Assembly: GCF_005406225.1 (NCBI RefSeq)
Contig: NZ_NXLY01000009.1
Coordinates: forward strand, 17,007 to 81,006
DNA length: 64,000 nt
DNA from: Campylobacter taeniopygiae
GTDB lineage: Bacteria; Campylobacterota; Campylobacteria; Campylobacterales; Campylobacteraceae
Reading direction: 5' to 3'
Both the position numbers and the translations under genes were made by a program. Below are positions 37,556-47,493 of this stretch, piece by piece. The notes under the pieces are model-generated. The model saw only the letters and a list, made by a program, of their open reading frames with translations, was not told where the DNA came from and searched no databases. Each line of letters starts with the position of its first letter. Within the stretch, counting starts at the first letter, position 1.

Positions 37556-38231
37556 TTATCATCCTATCACAAAGTATTGCAAAAGCTGCACTGACATTAA
37601 GACTATCAAAATCATGTTTCATCTCTATACCCACGCATTCATCGCATTTATTTATTATTTTTTGACTCAATCCTAAACCCTCGCTTCCTAAAATGAGAGC
37701 TTTTTTGTTTTTTTCAAATTTAAAGTCATGAATTTCTTTTCCCCCATTTGCACTGGCAAAAATTTTAAATCCCACCTGCTTTAACTCATTTATAACCGAT
37801 AAAATATCACCATTTAAAGCGATATCAAGATCTAAAGCCGCACCGCTGCTTGTGCGTATCACTCCTTCCATATTTAATCTTTCTCCGATAAAAACAATTC
37901 CACCAACACCTAAAGCATATGCAGTTCTTGCTATAGATCCTATATTTCCAACATCGCTAATACCACAGAGTATGGCTATAAAATCGCTTTTTTTTAAGGA
38001 ATTTAATTCTTTAAATTGATATTCTTCGATATCAAGCAAAAAACCTTGATGATTTCCGCCTCTAGCATAAGCTTGAGCTGTTTTAAAATCAAGTTTTTTA
38101 ATTTTAAATCCAAAATTTGCAATCTTTTTAAAAATTTCTTTATCACATTCTTTAGCCAAATAAAGTTCTTTAATCAAATCCTTATGATGCTCTAAAATGT
38201 AAAAAAATATTTGTTTTCCATAAACTATCAT
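37548..38231 (-). CDS. rlmB: RlmB/TrmH-type 2'-O-methyltransferase
   Basis: SPOUT-family RNA ribose methyltransferase, 227 residues, probably for 23S rRNA. SPOUT motifs are clear: SDVGNIGSIARTAYALGV (motif 1), ALILGSEGLGLSQ (motif 2) and DSLNVSAAFAILCDRM (motif 3), which together form the knotted SAM site. The N-terminal L30e-like part is reduced. RlmB is the usual name, but TrmH-type tRNA methylation is an alternative. Confidence 0.83.
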   Translation of the reverse strand: MIVYGKQIFFYILEHHKDLIKELYLAKECDKEIFKKIANFGFKIKKLDFKTAQAYARGGNHQGFLLDIEEYQFKELNSLKKSDFIAILCGISDVGNIGSIARTAYALGVGGIVFIGERLNMEGVIRTSSGAALDLDIALNGDILSVINELKQVGFKIFASANGGKEIHDFKFEKNKKALILGSEGLGLSQKIINKCDECVGIEMKHDFDSLNVSAAFAILCDRMINA

Positions 38232-38245
38232 GAATTTGATTCTAT

Positions 38246-39070
38246 CTAATTTTGACTTAAAAGCAGTTTTGCATAAATTTCTTTTGGATTTTTTCCATTA
38301 ATTTTTGCTAGAAGTTTGCTTTTGACTTTTAAAGGAATATCAAGTTCTAAAATATCACTTTCCAATAAAGAATTATGATTTAAATTTTGATGATTTTTTG
38401 AGATGACAAGCACCCATTCTCCATTTAAATTTGCTTGTTTTAATTTATCAAAAACTTCTTTAGCCTTGCCTTTAAATTTAGTTTCAAATTTTTTAGAAAT
38501 TTCTTTTATTACAAAAATTTCACGATTTTCATCTATAAGTGAAATTTGCTCCACTAAAGATAAAATTCGCTTAGGCGATTCATAAACGATGCTCGCATAA
38601 GGATGATTTAAAGCCCTTTGGATATCTTTTATACGCTCTTTGCCTTTATTGGACAAAAAACCCATAAAAACAAATTCTTTTTCGCTTAAAGCTGAACTTA
38701 CAAGGGCGACTAAAGCTGCATTTGCACCTGGCAAAACTTCGAATTCAATACCATTTTTTAAAGCAAAATCAACCAAAGTATATCCTGGATCACTAATACC
38801 TGGCATACCTGCATCACTTAAAAAAGCTACATTTTTGGAGAAAATTTCTGGATTTAGATTTTTTAAAATTTCCCTTTCATTGTGAGTATGAAAAGCGATC
38901 ATTTTTTTAGTTTTAAAATCAATTTGAAATTTATGAGAAAGTGATAAAAGTAAAGACTTGCTTACTCTTGTATCTTCACAGAAAAAAATTTCACAAGTCT
39001 TTAAAAGCTCTAAAGCACGAAAAGATATATCGCCTAAATTTCCTATCGGGGTAGGAATAAAATAGAGCAT
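38246..39070 (-). CDS. rsmI: 16S rRNA 2'-O-ribose C1402 methyltransferase RsmI
   Basis: Methylates C1402 in the 16S rRNA decoding centre; 274 residues of the tetrapyrrole-methylase fold. Family stretches are LYFIPTPIGNLGDISFRALELL at the start, CEDTRVSKSLL, LSDAGMPGISDPGY and VYESPKRI. It sits 2 bases after rpmE and upstream of another rRNA methyltransferase, a cluster for ribosome maturation. Confidence 0.94.
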   Translation of the reverse strand: MLYFIPTPIGNLGDISFRALELLKTCEIFFCEDTRVSKSLLLSLSHKFQIDFKTKKMIAFHTHNEREILKNLNPEIFSKNVAFLSDAGMPGISDPGYTLVDFALKNGIEFEVLPGANAALVALVSSALSEKEFVFMGFLSNKGKERIKDIQRALNHPYASIVYESPKRILSLVEQISLIDENREIFVIKEISKKFETKFKGKAKEVFDKLKQANLNGEWVLVISKNHQNLNHNSLLESDILELDIPLKVKSKLLAKINGKNPKEIYAKLLLSQN

Positions 39071-39072
39071 AA

Positions 39073-39273
39073 TTATTGCATTGCGTATTTTTTCTTAAAT
39101 TTCTCTACACGACCCGCAGCATCAACTATTTTTTCACTTCCTGTAAAAAAAGGATGACAACTTGAACAAATATCCACTCTTAATTCATTTTTATTAGACT
39201 TAGTTACAAAAGTATTGCCACAAGCACAACTAACTTTACATTCTACATATTCTGGGTGAATTTCTTTTTTCAT
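39073..39273 (-). CDS. rpmE: 50S ribosomal protein L31
   Basis: Ribosomal protein of 66 residues, the zinc-binding C+ form: cysteines in [11 protein letters not shown] and [13 protein letters not shown] provide the zinc site. C+ versions also act as a zinc reserve in other bacteria. It begins MKKEIHPEY, the usual family start, with AAGGAAAAGTT upstream. The 78-base gap to rsmE is the likely promoter. Confidence 0.96.
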   Translation of the reverse strand: MKKEIHPEYVECKVSCACGNTFVTKSNKNELRVDICSSCHPFFTGSEKIVDAAGRVEKFKKKYAMQ

Positions 39274-39351
39274 AACTTTTCCTTAAAAATAAAACAATAA
39301 ACGGTGATTATAGTAAATATAATATAAAAAATAGATTAATTTAAGTAAATT

Positions 39352-40008
39352 TTAAAGAAGTATTTTTGAGGCAATTGATATAATGGCGGTTTGACTTTTA
39401 AGAATATTTGGAGCTTTTAATCCAATTTTTTCTTTAAAAATTTGTTTTTCACTTTGACTAAATCCTCCTTCAGGGCCTACAAAATAAATTTTATTCAAAT
39501 CAAATTCCTTCACTTCCCCTTCAAAATCAACCAAAACCGCTTCTGGAAATCTTTCATAAAAATCTTTTATATGATTATAAATTTGTATTTTCATTTTACT
39601 TTCTCTTCCGCATTGCTCACAAGATGAAACGATGATTTTTTCAAAACGACTTAAATCTATTTTAAAATTTCTTTGCGAAAAATCAGTGAAAACAAGATGT
39701 AAAGTTTCAACCCCAAGTTCATTTAAAAAAGGAAGGGTTTTTTCTAAAATTTTAATATCTATCACAGCTAAAGCTAAATTTAAAGTGGATTTTTTGTGCG
39801 TTGTTTTATTTTCCTTATTTAAAAAATGCAACTCGCAAGAATGACGCTCTAGATTAGAAATTTTATAAACATATACAAATTCATCCTCCAAATTTCTTAG
39901 AGTTAATATTTCATTTTCTTTAACCCTTCTTGCTTTCAGATGAGAAAATTCTTCGCCCTTTAATTTTAAAATTTCCTCACCAGCTTTTTGATGATATAAA
40001 AATTGCAT
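39352..40008 (-). CDS. rsmE: 16S rRNA m3U1498 methyltransferase RsmE
   Basis: SPOUT methyltransferase for U1498 of 16S rRNA, 218 residues. It has the N-terminal PUA-like domain (HLKARRVKENEIL) and the SAM knot motif IYFVGPEGGFSQSEKQIF, followed by LKSQTAIISIASKIL, which stands where family members have LRTETA. It adjoins the Cj0157c-like gene by a single base. Confidence 0.9.
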   Translation of the reverse strand: MQFLYHQKAGEEILKLKGEEFSHLKARRVKENEILTLRNLEDEFVYVYKISNLERHSCELHFLNKENKTTHKKSTLNLALAVIDIKILEKTLPFLNELGVETLHLVFTDFSQRNFKIDLSRFEKIIVSSCEQCGRESKMKIQIYNHIKDFYERFPEAVLVDFEGEVKEFDLNKIYFVGPEGGFSQSEKQIFKEKIGLKAPNILKSQTAIISIASKILL

Positions 40009-40009
40009 T

Positions 40010-40417
40010 TTATAAATATTTCTTTAAAACAAAAGGTAAAAATAACAATAACATTTCACAAAATAAAATCAAAAAACTTACCCATCTAAAGGCAATATAA
40101 CGCCTTATTTTACGAGCTTTTTTAAACTGCACAAAATGAAAAATTGCCAAAGCCAAAATTAAAATCCAAGATGCAATCATTAGCCAAAAATGTAAATTCA
40201 TTTGAAATTTTTTCATAGCTAAAAGCAAAAGGCCTGTAAAAAGCATAAAAGCTAAAAAAGTATTATATATAGGTAAAAATAATCTAATTCTACGGATAAA
40301 AATGAATTCTGTTTTAAAATTGCCTTGAGTTAAAATCAAGTAAAAAAACATCAAAAAACCACTCGCATATAGACTATAAAGATGTAAGGCTAGAAAAAAA
40401 TGATAACTCTGTTCCAT
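40010..40417 (-). CDS. Small integral membrane protein, function unknown
   Basis: A 135-residue protein with four hydrophobic segments (about 10-30, 49-69, 76-98 and 108-132) separated by basic loops such as RRIRLF and KKARKIRR, which place those loops in the cytoplasm. No family is recognised with confidence. It lies between a haem c lipoprotein gene (2 bases away) and rsmE, so it could be linked to that cytochrome; this is inference from position only. Confidence 0.75.
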   Translation of the reverse strand: MEQSYHFFLALHLYSLYASGFLMFFYLILTQGNFKTEFIFIRRIRLFLPIYNTFLAFMLFTGLLLLAMKKFQMNLHFWLMIASWILILALAIFHFVQFKKARKIRRYIAFRWVSFLILFCEMLLLFLPFVLKKYL

Positions 40418-40419
40418 GA

Positions 40420-40845
40420 TTATTTTACCTTAATGATATATTTTGCTAAATTATCGCTTTGTTCTTTTGTTAAAAAAGCATGAGAATCATCTTTTAATTT
40501 TTGAATTTTCAAAGTCCAATTCTCAAAACTTAAATTTCTAATAGCTACGCTTTTTTTAGGCCTTAATTCTCCTTTTTCTCCATGGCAACTAGCACATTTT
40601 TGTTTATACAAAGAACCTATAACACTAGAATTTGCATTATAAGATGTATTAAAATTATCTGATTCATCATCCACAGGCAAAGGTAAATTTGTATCACTTA
40701 ATTGGGTTGATTCATCGCTTTTTTCTAACTCAACTTTATCTTCTGTAGAATTTTGTTTTTTAGAATTTAACTCATCGTTATCACCGCAAGCACTGATCAA
40801 TAAAACGATAAAAAAACTTATAAAAATAGTTAAAATTTTGCCCAT
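40420..40845 (-). CDS. Mono-haem cytochrome c lipoprotein
   Basis: A 141-residue lipoprotein. The signal peptide ends in lipobox ISAC (Cys about residue 20), an acidic Asp/Glu/Ser-rich linker follows, and the C-terminal domain holds one haem c site CASCH (about 92-96) in YKQKCASCHGEKG. It is likely a membrane-tethered electron carrier in the periplasm. The partner is unknown; its stop is 2 bases from the small membrane protein gene. Its start shares one base with queD. Confidence 0.88.
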   Translation of the reverse strand: MGKILTIFISFFIVLLISACGDNDELNSKKQNSTEDKVELEKSDESTQLSDTNLPLPVDDESDNFNTSYNANSSVIGSLYKQKCASCHGEKGELRPKKSVAIRNLSFENWTLKIQKLKDDSHAFLTKEQSDNLAKYIIKVK

Positions 40846-41426
40846 TAGATCTCCTTAGGATTTGTAAAAATATGCGAATTTTTTAATTTATCATAAAAAT
40901 CTATATCATTCCATTCTGCTTTAATGGCTGGTGAAAATTCAATATCATCAAGAGAAATTTTTGGCAAAATATCTGAATAAGCGTCATCTTTAAAAGCTTG
41001 AGCGTAACCTGTTCTTGTTTCATGAACTATAATACTTTGCAAATTCACACCTTGTTCTCCATTAACCATCTTTGTTTGCTTAAGCAAAGCATCAATGAGT
41101 ATAAAAAACACGCGACAAAAATTTTCCGCACTCACATTAACAGGTAAAGTAATCCATCTTTGAGAATATTTTTTCATTTCTTGCAAATAAGATTGATCAT
41201 CTTGATTAAAAAGCGTAATAGCATGATCAAAACTATCAATAATCTGGCGTATATAAGTTTTTAAAAGCCCAAAATCATAAACCATTCCTGCATTATCCAA
41301 ATATCGACTTTCAAGCAAAACTTCAACCTTGTAAGAATGTCCATGTATGCTACTTTTACAACGTTTTGAAGAACAAAATCTAACAATATGGGCGTTTTCA
41401 AATTCAAATAATTTTCTAATAATCAT
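40845..41426 (-). CDS. queD: 6-carboxy-tetrahydropterin synthase QueD
   Basis: Second step of 7-cyano-7-deazaguanine (queuosine precursor) synthesis. The 193-residue protein has the catalytic cysteine and zinc histidines in [20 protein letters not shown], and the later [10 protein letters not shown] and HETRTGYA stretches with His and Glu of the active site. It is longer than E. coli QueD (121 residues) through a central insertion (about 85-120). It overlaps queE by 4 bases. Confidence 0.9.
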   Translation of the reverse strand: MIIRKLFEFENAHIVRFCSSKRCKSSIHGHSYKVEVLLESRYLDNAGMVYDFGLLKTYIRQIIDSFDHAITLFNQDDQSYLQEMKKYSQRWITLPVNVSAENFCRVFFILIDALLKQTKMVNGEQGVNLQSIIVHETRTGYAQAFKDDAYSDILPKISLDDIEFSPAIKAEWNDIDFYDKLKNSHIFTNPKEI

Positions 41427-42166
41427 ACACTCTCTTTATCATTCCATAAACGAATATGAATTCTATCAGAATAATTATATCCATTCTTAATACAAAATTC
41501 AGCAATTTTTTTTGCATTTTTGTCTAAATTCATCTGATTTTCCCCCATAGGCATACAAAAAACTTCATTAGGAGCTTCTTTTAAAATTTCTAAAATTTCT
41601 TCCAAAGAATTATTTAGCGTATTTGCATCCAATACAAATTTATAAAAACTATCTTTAGCATTATCTTTAAATGATTTAAGAGCTTTAAAATTCAAACGCT
41701 TATGACGATCTACTCCGCTATTTTCCAATTTAACACTTAAGGCAAAAATACATTCTTTATAAAAAGGATATTTTGAAAAATCAATCTCTATACTACCATT
41801 GCTTTCAAAGTGAATTTCAAAATTCGCTTTTAATAAGGATTTGATCAAAGTAATGAATTCAGAATTTTGATGATGGATCAAAGGCTCTCCGCCAGTAATT
41901 ACAACTATAGGATTAAATTTATCTTTAAGTTTTATTGTTTGATTAAAAATTTCATCCGCGCTTAGATTTTTATATTTTTCTTTGAATTCTTGAGTAAAAA
42001 CAGCCCTTATGGTATCGCAACCTTTAAGAATTTTTCCATCTTTTTTGATTTCAACCCCAAAACCGCTGCAATTAAAATTACAACCTGCAAAACGGACAAA
42101 AATAGCTAACTTTCCGCTATATTTACCCTCTCCTTGGACGCTTAAAAAAGTCTCAACGATTTGCAA
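41423..42166 (-). CDS. queE: 7-carboxy-7-deazaguanine synthase QueE, with expanded cluster loop
   Basis: Radical SAM enzyme forming the deazaguanine ring for queuosine, 247 residues. The iron-sulfur cysteines are Cys29, Cys33 and Cys50, so the classic CX3CX2C is stretched to CX3CX16C by an insert between the second and third cysteine; the terminal CDT of QueE is kept. GGEPL near residue 92 supports SAM binding. It starts with TTG at 42166 behind the strong GGAGG that encodes the last residues of moaA. Confidence 0.88.
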   Translation of the reverse strand: MQIVETFLSVQGEGKYSGKLAIFVRFAGCNFNCSGFGVEIKKDGKILKGCDTIRAVFTQEFKEKYKNLSADEIFNQTIKLKDKFNPIVVITGGEPLIHHQNSEFITLIKSLLKANFEIHFESNGSIEIDFSKYPFYKECIFALSVKLENSGVDRHKRLNFKALKSFKDNAKDSFYKFVLDANTLNNSLEEILEILKEAPNEVFCMPMGENQMNLDKNAKKIAEFCIKNGYNYSDRIHIRLWNDKESV

Positions 42167-42168
42167 AC

Positions 42169-43131
42169 TTAACCTCCGGTTTGGTAAAAAGCACGCAATG
42201 AAGTTTCATTATCTACAACACTCCATTTATTTTTTTCAGGCTTATTGCGCAATACTTCTTGCAAAATTTCCACAGCAGCTTTTACGTCACCTTTTCTAAT
42301 TGCCTCTTTAATACTCAAAGCTTCATCAAAATAAAGACAAGGTATTAAGTGCCCTTCAGCACTAAGACGGATGCGATTGCAAGAATCGCAAAATTCATTA
42401 CTATGGGGATCAATGATCCCAAATTCATAACCATTAGCACTATAAAGACTCACTGGAGCTTTTTCCGCCTTTTTAATGAGTTTTACATCATATTTTTGAC
42501 TTAAAATTTGGATAATCTCATCTCTTTTTAAACCTTGCAATTTTCCATAAGCGTGAGTATTTTCCATAAATTCTATAAAACGAATTTGTATATTTTTAGC
42601 TTTAGCAAATTCTAAAAGAGTTATAAGCTCATCATCATTTAAATTTTTAAGTGCAACGGTATTTAACTTAACTTTTAATCCAACATTTAAAGCTTCTTCA
42701 ATTCCAGCTAAAACACTTGATAAAACATCTTTTTGTGCTAATTGTTTTGCCTTTTTTTCATCTAAGGTATCCAGTGAAACATTTAAACGTTTTAAGCCTG
42801 CATTTTTAAGATCTTTAGCAAAGTCTTTTAATAAAAATCCATTCGTTGTGATCGCTAAATCAAGATCTTTTTTATAATCATGAATCATTTTAATAAAGAT
42901 ACTTAAATCTTTACGCAATAAAGGCTCACCTCCAGTAATGCGAATTTTTTCAATTCCTTCATCAATGGCTGCTTTTACAAATAAAAAAAGTTCTTCAAAA
43001 CTCAATAAATTTTCTTTAGGTTGGTGATTAAATGGAATTTTTGGCATACAATAAAGACAACGAAAATTACATCGCTGAGTTACCGAAATTCTAAGATAAT
43101 CAATTTTTCTACCAAATTGGTCAATTAGCAT
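42169..43131 (-). CDS. moaA: GTP 3',8-cyclase MoaA
   Basis: Radical SAM enzyme for the first step of molybdenum cofactor synthesis, needed by molybdoenzymes such as the Dms reductase. Of 320 residues, the N-terminal cluster motif is CNFRCLYC (about 18-25), [10 protein letters not shown] follows, and the second cluster is held by [18 protein letters not shown] (about 249-266). The usual C-terminal GG is present (ending TGG). Its final codons serve as ribosome binding site for queE. Confidence 0.95.
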   Translation of the reverse strand: MLIDQFGRKIDYLRISVTQRCNFRCLYCMPKIPFNHQPKENLLSFEELFLFVKAAIDEGIEKIRITGGEPLLRKDLSIFIKMIHDYKKDLDLAITTNGFLLKDFAKDLKNAGLKRLNVSLDTLDEKKAKQLAQKDVLSSVLAGIEEALNVGLKVKLNTVALKNLNDDELITLLEFAKAKNIQIRFIEFMENTHAYGKLQGLKRDEIIQILSQKYDVKLIKKAEKAPVSLYSANGYEFGIIDPHSNEFCDSCNRIRLSAEGHLIPCLYFDEALSIKEAIRKGDVKAAVEILQEVLRNKPEKNKWSVVDNETSLRAFYQTGG

Positions 43132-43145
43132 TAAAACCCCTAATG

Positions 43146-43664
43146 TTATTTTATAAGCTGTTTAAATTTTAAAACAAGCTCAACATTTCCAATTCCTATC
43201 CTTAAGTCTTTGGCGATTTGTTCTATGGTTTTTCCTTCTTTAAACAAATCAATAATTTTTTGTTCTTCTGTATCATAATTTGGAGTAAGCTTAGTCATAC
43301 TTTGTGCTTTTTGCTCTAAATTTAAAAGACGATTTTGCTGTTCATTTTGAAAATCCTCTATGATATGCTCCATCGTTTTAAGAGTTCTTAAAACAGGAGT
43401 AATTTTAGCACTGATTTGTTTTTCAAGTTCAATTTGCATTTCTTCTTTCAAAAGTGTGATTTTATAGTCTTCTTCATCATTTTCATCTTCTTCTTTTATC
43501 CCAAGTTCTTTGCGAAAATAATGCATTTCTTTAGTTATATCCTCAATCACTCCTTGAAGCTTTGTAAGTTTTGTATTGTTTTCTCTTTCTTTGATATTAA
43601 TATAAGCTAACATTGCAACTAAAAGCACAAATACAAAAACCAAATAAATCACATCATTACTCAT
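43146..43664 (-). CDS. Membrane-anchored coiled-coil protein with a C-terminal HTH-like segment
   Basis: A 172-residue protein with one N-terminal membrane segment (about 5-23), a Glu/Lys-rich coiled coil (about 26-110), and a C-terminal stretch [39 protein letters not shown] that reads like the helix-turn-helix of DUF2802-type proteins found near flagellar genes. Function unknown. It overlaps the next upstream gene by 8 bases, so the two are probably made together. Confidence 0.72.
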   Translation of the reverse strand: MSNDVIYLVFVFVLLVAMLAYINIKERENNTKLTKLQGVIEDITKEMHYFRKELGIKEEDENDEEDYKITLLKEEMQIELEKQISAKITPVLRTLKTMEHIIEDFQNEQQNRLLNLEQKAQSMTKLTPNYDTEEQKIIDLFKEGKTIEQIAKDLRIGIGNVELVLKFKQLIK

Positions 43665-44160
43665 GTTCTAGCTCCTTTTTATTTCTAATCATATCTCTTT
43701 GTACCTCAACAACAAAGGCATCAAATGCCGTTTTATCTTCTGGCTTAATCTTAATGATTTGTGCTAAGGTTTGACTTTTAGCTTTTGCAAAAAGCGCCAT
43801 TTTTTGATTATTAAGACTAAACCTTATGTAGTATTCTTGATCAATTTCTAAAATATTTTCTAAAAAATTAAGATGTTCAAAATTTAAAGATTCTACGATG
43901 GATTTTTGTTTTAAAGGCATAAGTTCTTCATCTTTATGTATAGCGCTTTCTACCCTTAAAATATCTTCTTTTAAACTTAAAATTAAATCAAAAATTATCT
44001 TTTCTCCATCGCTAAAATCAATACGAGTGGCCATTTTTTTCCATTTTGAAAGCTGTGAAATGGCTCCGAGTTTAAGATATTCTTGTAAAAAATGATTATC
44101 CTCTATCTTGCAACTTTGCAAATCAGCTTCAAATCCAGCTTTAAATAATTTTAATTCCAT
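43657..44160 (-). CDS. Hypothetical protein
   Basis: A 167-residue soluble protein without signal peptide or membrane segment. I do not recognise its family. It is rich in Leu, Lys and Glu and predicted mostly helical in the first 110 residues. It sits between mqnP and the membrane-anchored coiled-coil protein, overlapping both (10 and 8 bases), and corresponds by position to C. jejuni Cj0163c. Confidence 0.65.
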   Translation of the reverse strand: MELKLFKAGFEADLQSCKIEDNHFLQEYLKLGAISQLSKWKKMATRIDFSDGEKIIFDLILSLKEDILRVESAIHKDEELMPLKQKSIVESLNFEHLNFLENILEIDQEYYIRFSLNNQKMALFAKAKSQTLAQIIKIKPEDKTAFDAFVVEVQRDMIRNKKELEHE

Positions 44161-45035
44161 AATAAATCAACCAAAATAAAAATAAAAAATATCATACTCA
44201 AATAGCCATTTAAAGTAAAAAATGCTCTATCAATACGATCAAAATTATTATGAACAATTTTATGTTCAAAAAGCAAAATCACGCCACAAATACATACACC
44301 AAATAATGAAATATATCCCAAAGCTATACCCCAAACTTGCCAAACAAAAAGCAACCAAAATAATACAGCTAAAACATGAAAAAAGGCAGAAATTAGTAAA
44401 GTTGCTTTAGCACCAAATTGAGCAGGGATTGAAAAAAGTCCTGTTTTTTTATCATAATCCATATCTTGCAAAGAATAAAGCAAATCAAATCCGGCAGTCC
44501 AAAAAGTAACCCCTAAACATAAAACAACACTATAAATATGAATTTCACCCATCACGATAACACTTCCAGCTATAGGAGCTAAACCCAAACAAAAGCCTAA
44601 AACCAAATGTACCAAAGAGCTAAAACGCTTAAAAGCAGAATAAATTGCCAAAACAAAAAGTACCGGAAAAGAAAGATAAAAAGCCAAAGGATTAATAAAA
44701 TAAGAACAAAGCACAAAAATCAAAGCGTTTAAAATAATAAATATCCAAATACTTTTTTTACCAATTTTTCCGCTTATATTGGGACGATTAGCACAACGTG
44801 GATTATCTTTATCTATATCTTCATCCATTAAACGATTACTTGCCATCGCAAAATTTCTAGCACTCACAGCACAAATAATACCCAAAATCAAAGCCTTAAA
44901 ACCAAACCAAGCTGTACCATTTGCAAGCTTTGAGCCCACAATCATCGATGAAAACAAAAAAGGCAAGGCAAAAATAGAATGCTTAAATACAATAAGTTCT
45001 AAAATATCTTTAAATTTTGTCCAAAATAAATTCAT
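44151..45035 (-). CDS. mqnP: UbiA-family prenyltransferase, menaquinone pathway (MqnP)
   Basis: Integral membrane prenyltransferase of 294 residues with about eight hydrophobic segments. The two Asp-rich motifs are NRLMDEDIDKDNPRCANRP (about 65-83) and DLLYSLQDMDYDKKTGLFSIP (about 184-204), which bind the prenyl diphosphate through magnesium. Campylobacter makes menaquinone by the futalosine route, so the substrate is most likely 1,4-dihydroxy-6-naphthoate rather than 4-hydroxybenzoate. It heads the minus-strand run down to rsmE. Confidence 0.88.
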   Translation of the reverse strand: MNLFWTKFKDILELIVFKHSIFALPFLFSSMIVGSKLANGTAWFGFKALILGIICAVSARNFAMASNRLMDEDIDKDNPRCANRPNISGKIGKKSIWIFIILNALIFVLCSYFINPLAFYLSFPVLFVLAIYSAFKRFSSLVHLVLGFCLGLAPIAGSVIVMGEIHIYSVVLCLGVTFWTAGFDLLYSLQDMDYDKKTGLFSIPAQFGAKATLLISAFFHVLAVLFWLLFVWQVWGIALGYISLFGVCICGVILLFEHKIVHNNFDRIDRAFFTLNGYLSMIFFIFILVDLLWN

Positions 45036-45104
45036 TTTTCCGCTTTAAAAATTTTTGCTATGATTTTACTCAAATTTTAATAAATTTTAGGATAAATTCA
45101 TTTT

Positions 45105-45968
45105 ATGTTTTTTGAAATAGCTATTATCGGAACAACTGCGAGTGGAAAAACTCATCTGGCTAATTTATTAGCCAAAAATTTTAATGCAGTTATTTTAAGC
45201 CTTGATAGTCTTTGTGTGTATAAAGAAATCAATATCGCAAGTGCTAAACCTTCTAAAGAAGAACTTGAAAATTTTCATTATTTTGGCATAGATTTAATCA
45301 GTGTTGATGAGCATTTTAATGTGGAGTTATTTATCAAAGAATACCAAAAGGCTAAAGAATTTGCCAAATTAAGAAATTTACCTTTAATTATAACAGGCGG
45401 AACTGGATTTTATTTAAAAACCATGATGGATGGCTTAAGCCAAAAAATAGAAGAAATAAAAACTGATCTAAGCAATGATGAAATTTACTCTTTAATGTGC
45501 AAAATCGATCCTAGTTTTAAAGTGGAAAAAAATGACACTTATCGTTTGAAAAAATGGTTGAGTATTTATGAGATCACAAAAGAAATTCCTAGTATTTTTT
45601 TAAAGCAAACGCAAAAAGAAGGAGTTTTGAAAAATATAGAAATTTATGAAATCGTTTGGGAGCGTAATTTGCTAAGAGATCGCATAAAAATGAGAACTAA
45701 AAAAATGCTTGAAGAAGGTCTTTTAGAAGAAGCTAAAAAGCTTTTTTCTCAATTTCATCGCGACACTAAAGCTTTAAATTGCATAGGTTTAAAAGAATGT
45801 AAAGAATATTTAGATGGAAAAATTTCTTTTGATGAGCTTGAAAATTTAATCACAACGCACACTGCACAACTTGCCAAACGACAAAGAACATTTAATAGAA
45901 AATTTCAAAGCATAGCTTTAAATTTTAATGAAGCTTTTGAAATTTTAAAACAAAAATTCACGCATTAA
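45105..45968 (+). CDS. miaA: tRNA dimethylallyltransferase
   Basis: Prenylates A37 of tRNAs reading codons that start with U. The 287-residue protein has the P-loop GTTASGKT at 9-16, the catalytic Asp/Ser stretch [28 protein letters not shown] and the C-terminal RQRTFNRKF. It is slightly shorter than E. coli MiaA (316). It converges with mntP, and the coding ends overlap by 11 bases. Confidence 0.94.
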   Translation: MFFEIAIIGTTASGKTHLANLLAKNFNAVILSLDSLCVYKEINIASAKPSKEELENFHYFGIDLISVDEHFNVELFIKEYQKAKEFAKLRNLPLIITGGTGFYLKTMMDGLSQKIEEIKTDLSNDEIYSLMCKIDPSFKVEKNDTYRLKKWLSIYEITKEIPSIFLKQTQKEGVLKNIEIYEIVWERNLLRDRIKMRTKKMLEEGLLEEAKKLFSQFHRDTKALNCIGLKECKEYLDGKISFDELENLITTHTAQLAKRQRTFNRKFQSIALNFNEAFEILKQKFTH

Positions 45969-46524
45969 AAAACAAATGCTCGATTAAAATTTTTACACCC
46001 AAAATAATCAAAACAGCTCCTCCTAAAAATTCGGCTTTATTTTTTAAGAAAACTCCAAATTTATTACCTATTTTCAAAGCTAAAACGCAAAATACAAAAG
46101 TAATAAAACCAATAAATAAAACTGCTATAAACAAAGGAGTTTCTAAAAATGCAAAACTAACTCCAACCGCTAAAGCATCAATGCTAGTCGCAATAGCCAA
46201 AGAAAACATAATCTTAAAATCAAACTGATTAGCATGAATATCACATTCTTCATTTTCAAGTGCTTCTTTGATCATTTTTACCCCAATAAAACCGAGTAAA
46301 ATAAATGCTACCCAATGATCAATACTTGCCACAAAAGACGCAAAACTTAAGCCAATAATATATCCAAAAACAGGCATTAAGGCTTGAAAACCACCAAAAT
46401 AAGCACCTACAATACAATAATGTTTCAAATTTAATCTCTTAACACTAAAACCCTTACACAAAGAAACTGCAAAGGCATCCATTGCTAAAGCACAAGAAAG
46501 AAAAATAAGACTTAAATAATCCAT
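45958..46524 (-). CDS. mntP: Manganese efflux pump MntP
   Basis: Inner-membrane manganese exporter, 188 residues with six hydrophobic segments. The acidic intramembrane residues typical of MntP are visible in the two half-repeats, [16 protein letters not shown] near residues 12-27 and [18 protein letters not shown] near 110-127. I see no manganese riboswitch upstream; the region holds a promoter-free-looking AT stretch followed by the tRNA gene on the other strand. Confidence 0.88.
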   Translation of the reverse strand: MDYLSLIFLSCALAMDAFAVSLCKGFSVKRLNLKHYCIVGAYFGGFQALMPVFGYIIGLSFASFVASIDHWVAFILLGFIGVKMIKEALENEECDIHANQFDFKIMFSLAIATSIDALAVGVSFAFLETPLFIAVLFIGFITFVFCVLALKIGNKFGVFLKNKAEFLGGAVLIILGVKILIEHLFFNA

Positions 46525-46617
46525 AAAAACTCCAAAAATAAAATGAAATTATAATCAAAAAATATTAATTTTTTCATAGATAAAATAATTTTAATGGATA
46601 TTTAAGAATTAAAAATA

Positions 46618-46623
46618 TATAAT
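46618..46623 (+). promoter_or_regulatory. -10 box of tRNA-Glu
   Basis: TATAAT 32 bases upstream of the tRNA 5' end, in AT-rich DNA, predicting a 5' leader of about 25 bases removed by RNase P. Confidence 0.6.
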
Positions 46624-46655
46624 TTCGCTTTATTAATTTTCAAAAATGTATAAAA

Positions 46656-46730
46656 GGCCCATTCGTCTAGCGGTTAGGACATCGCCCTTTCACGGCGGTA
46701 ACACGAGTTCGAGTCTCGTATGGGTCACCA
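46656..46730 (+). tRNA. tRNA-Glu (anticodon TTC)
   Basis: 75 bases including an encoded CCA end. The acceptor stem GGCCCAT pairs with ATGGGTC (one G-T), the anticodon loop CTTTCAC carries TTC for glutamate between CGCC/GGCG stem arms, and the T arm ACGAG-TTCGAGT-CTCGT is perfect. The gene stands alone, transcribed toward sodB. Confidence 0.97.
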
Positions 46731-46816
46731 CTCATAAATCTACCAAAAAATTAAAAATCTAAAAAAATATTTTTCATAAAGCTTATTTTAAATTACTTTT
46801 TTATAACTTTTTATGT

Positions 46817-46822
46817 TACAAT
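46817..46822 (+). promoter_or_regulatory. -10 box of sodB
   Basis: TTATGTTACAAT (-10 TACAAT) 29 bases upstream of the sodB ATG, with AAGGAG at 46841-46846 as ribosome binding site. Confidence 0.55.
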
Positions 46823-46851
46823 ATTTTACCAAAAATAAAAAAGGAGAAAAT

Positions 46852-47490
46852 ATGTTTGAATTAAGAAAACTACCTTATGATATCAATGCTTTTAGCGATT
46901 TTTTAAGTGCTGAAACATTTAATTATCATTATGGAAAACATCATAATACTTATGTAACTAATTTAAATAATCTTATTAAAGATACGGAATTTGCAAATAA
47001 AGATCTTGCAAGCATTATCAAATCATCAAATGGTGGAATTTTTAACAATGCAGCTCAAGTTTATAATCATGATTTTTATTTTGATTGTATCACTCCAAAT
47101 GCCTGTGAAATAAAAGGGGATTTAAAGGCAGCTTTAGAAAAAGAATTCGGTTCTTTAGAGAATTTTAAAGCTGAATTTATTAAAGGAGCTACAGGTCTTT
47201 TTGGATCTGGATGGTTTTGGCTTGTTTATAACAGCAAAAATCAAAAATTAGAATTAATCGCAACTTCAAATGCTGCTACTCCTATCACTGAAGATAAAAT
47301 TCCTTTACTTGTAGTCGATGTTTGGGAACATGCTTATTATGTAGATCATCGTAATGCTCGTCCTGCTTATTTGGAAAAATTCTATGCTCATATCAATTGG
47401 GATTTTGTATCAAAAGCTTATGAGTGGGCTTTAAAAGAAGGTATAAATTCAATCAGCTTCTATGCTAACGAACTTCATCCAGTAAAATGA
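46852..47490 (+). CDS. sodB: Superoxide dismutase (Fe)
   Basis: Cytoplasmic iron superoxide dismutase, 212 residues from the ATG at 46852, which follows AAGGAG and matches the family start MFELRKLPYD; an upstream ATG at 46813 overlaps the promoter and is rejected. Metal ligands are His26 (NYHYGKHH), His73 (YNHDFYF), Asp156 and His160 (DVWEHAYYVDHRN). Trp and Gly residues around GLFGSGWFWLVYN favour the Fe form. It protects against superoxide in this microaerophile. Confidence 0.96.
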   Translation: MFELRKLPYDINAFSDFLSAETFNYHYGKHHNTYVTNLNNLIKDTEFANKDLASIIKSSNGGIFNNAAQVYNHDFYFDCITPNACEIKGDLKAALEKEFGSLENFKAEFIKGATGLFGSGWFWLVYNSKNQKLELIATSNAATPITEDKIPLLVVDVWEHAYYVDHRNARPAYLEKFYAHINWDFVSKAYEWALKEGINSISFYANELHPVK

Positions 47491-47493
47491 TTC

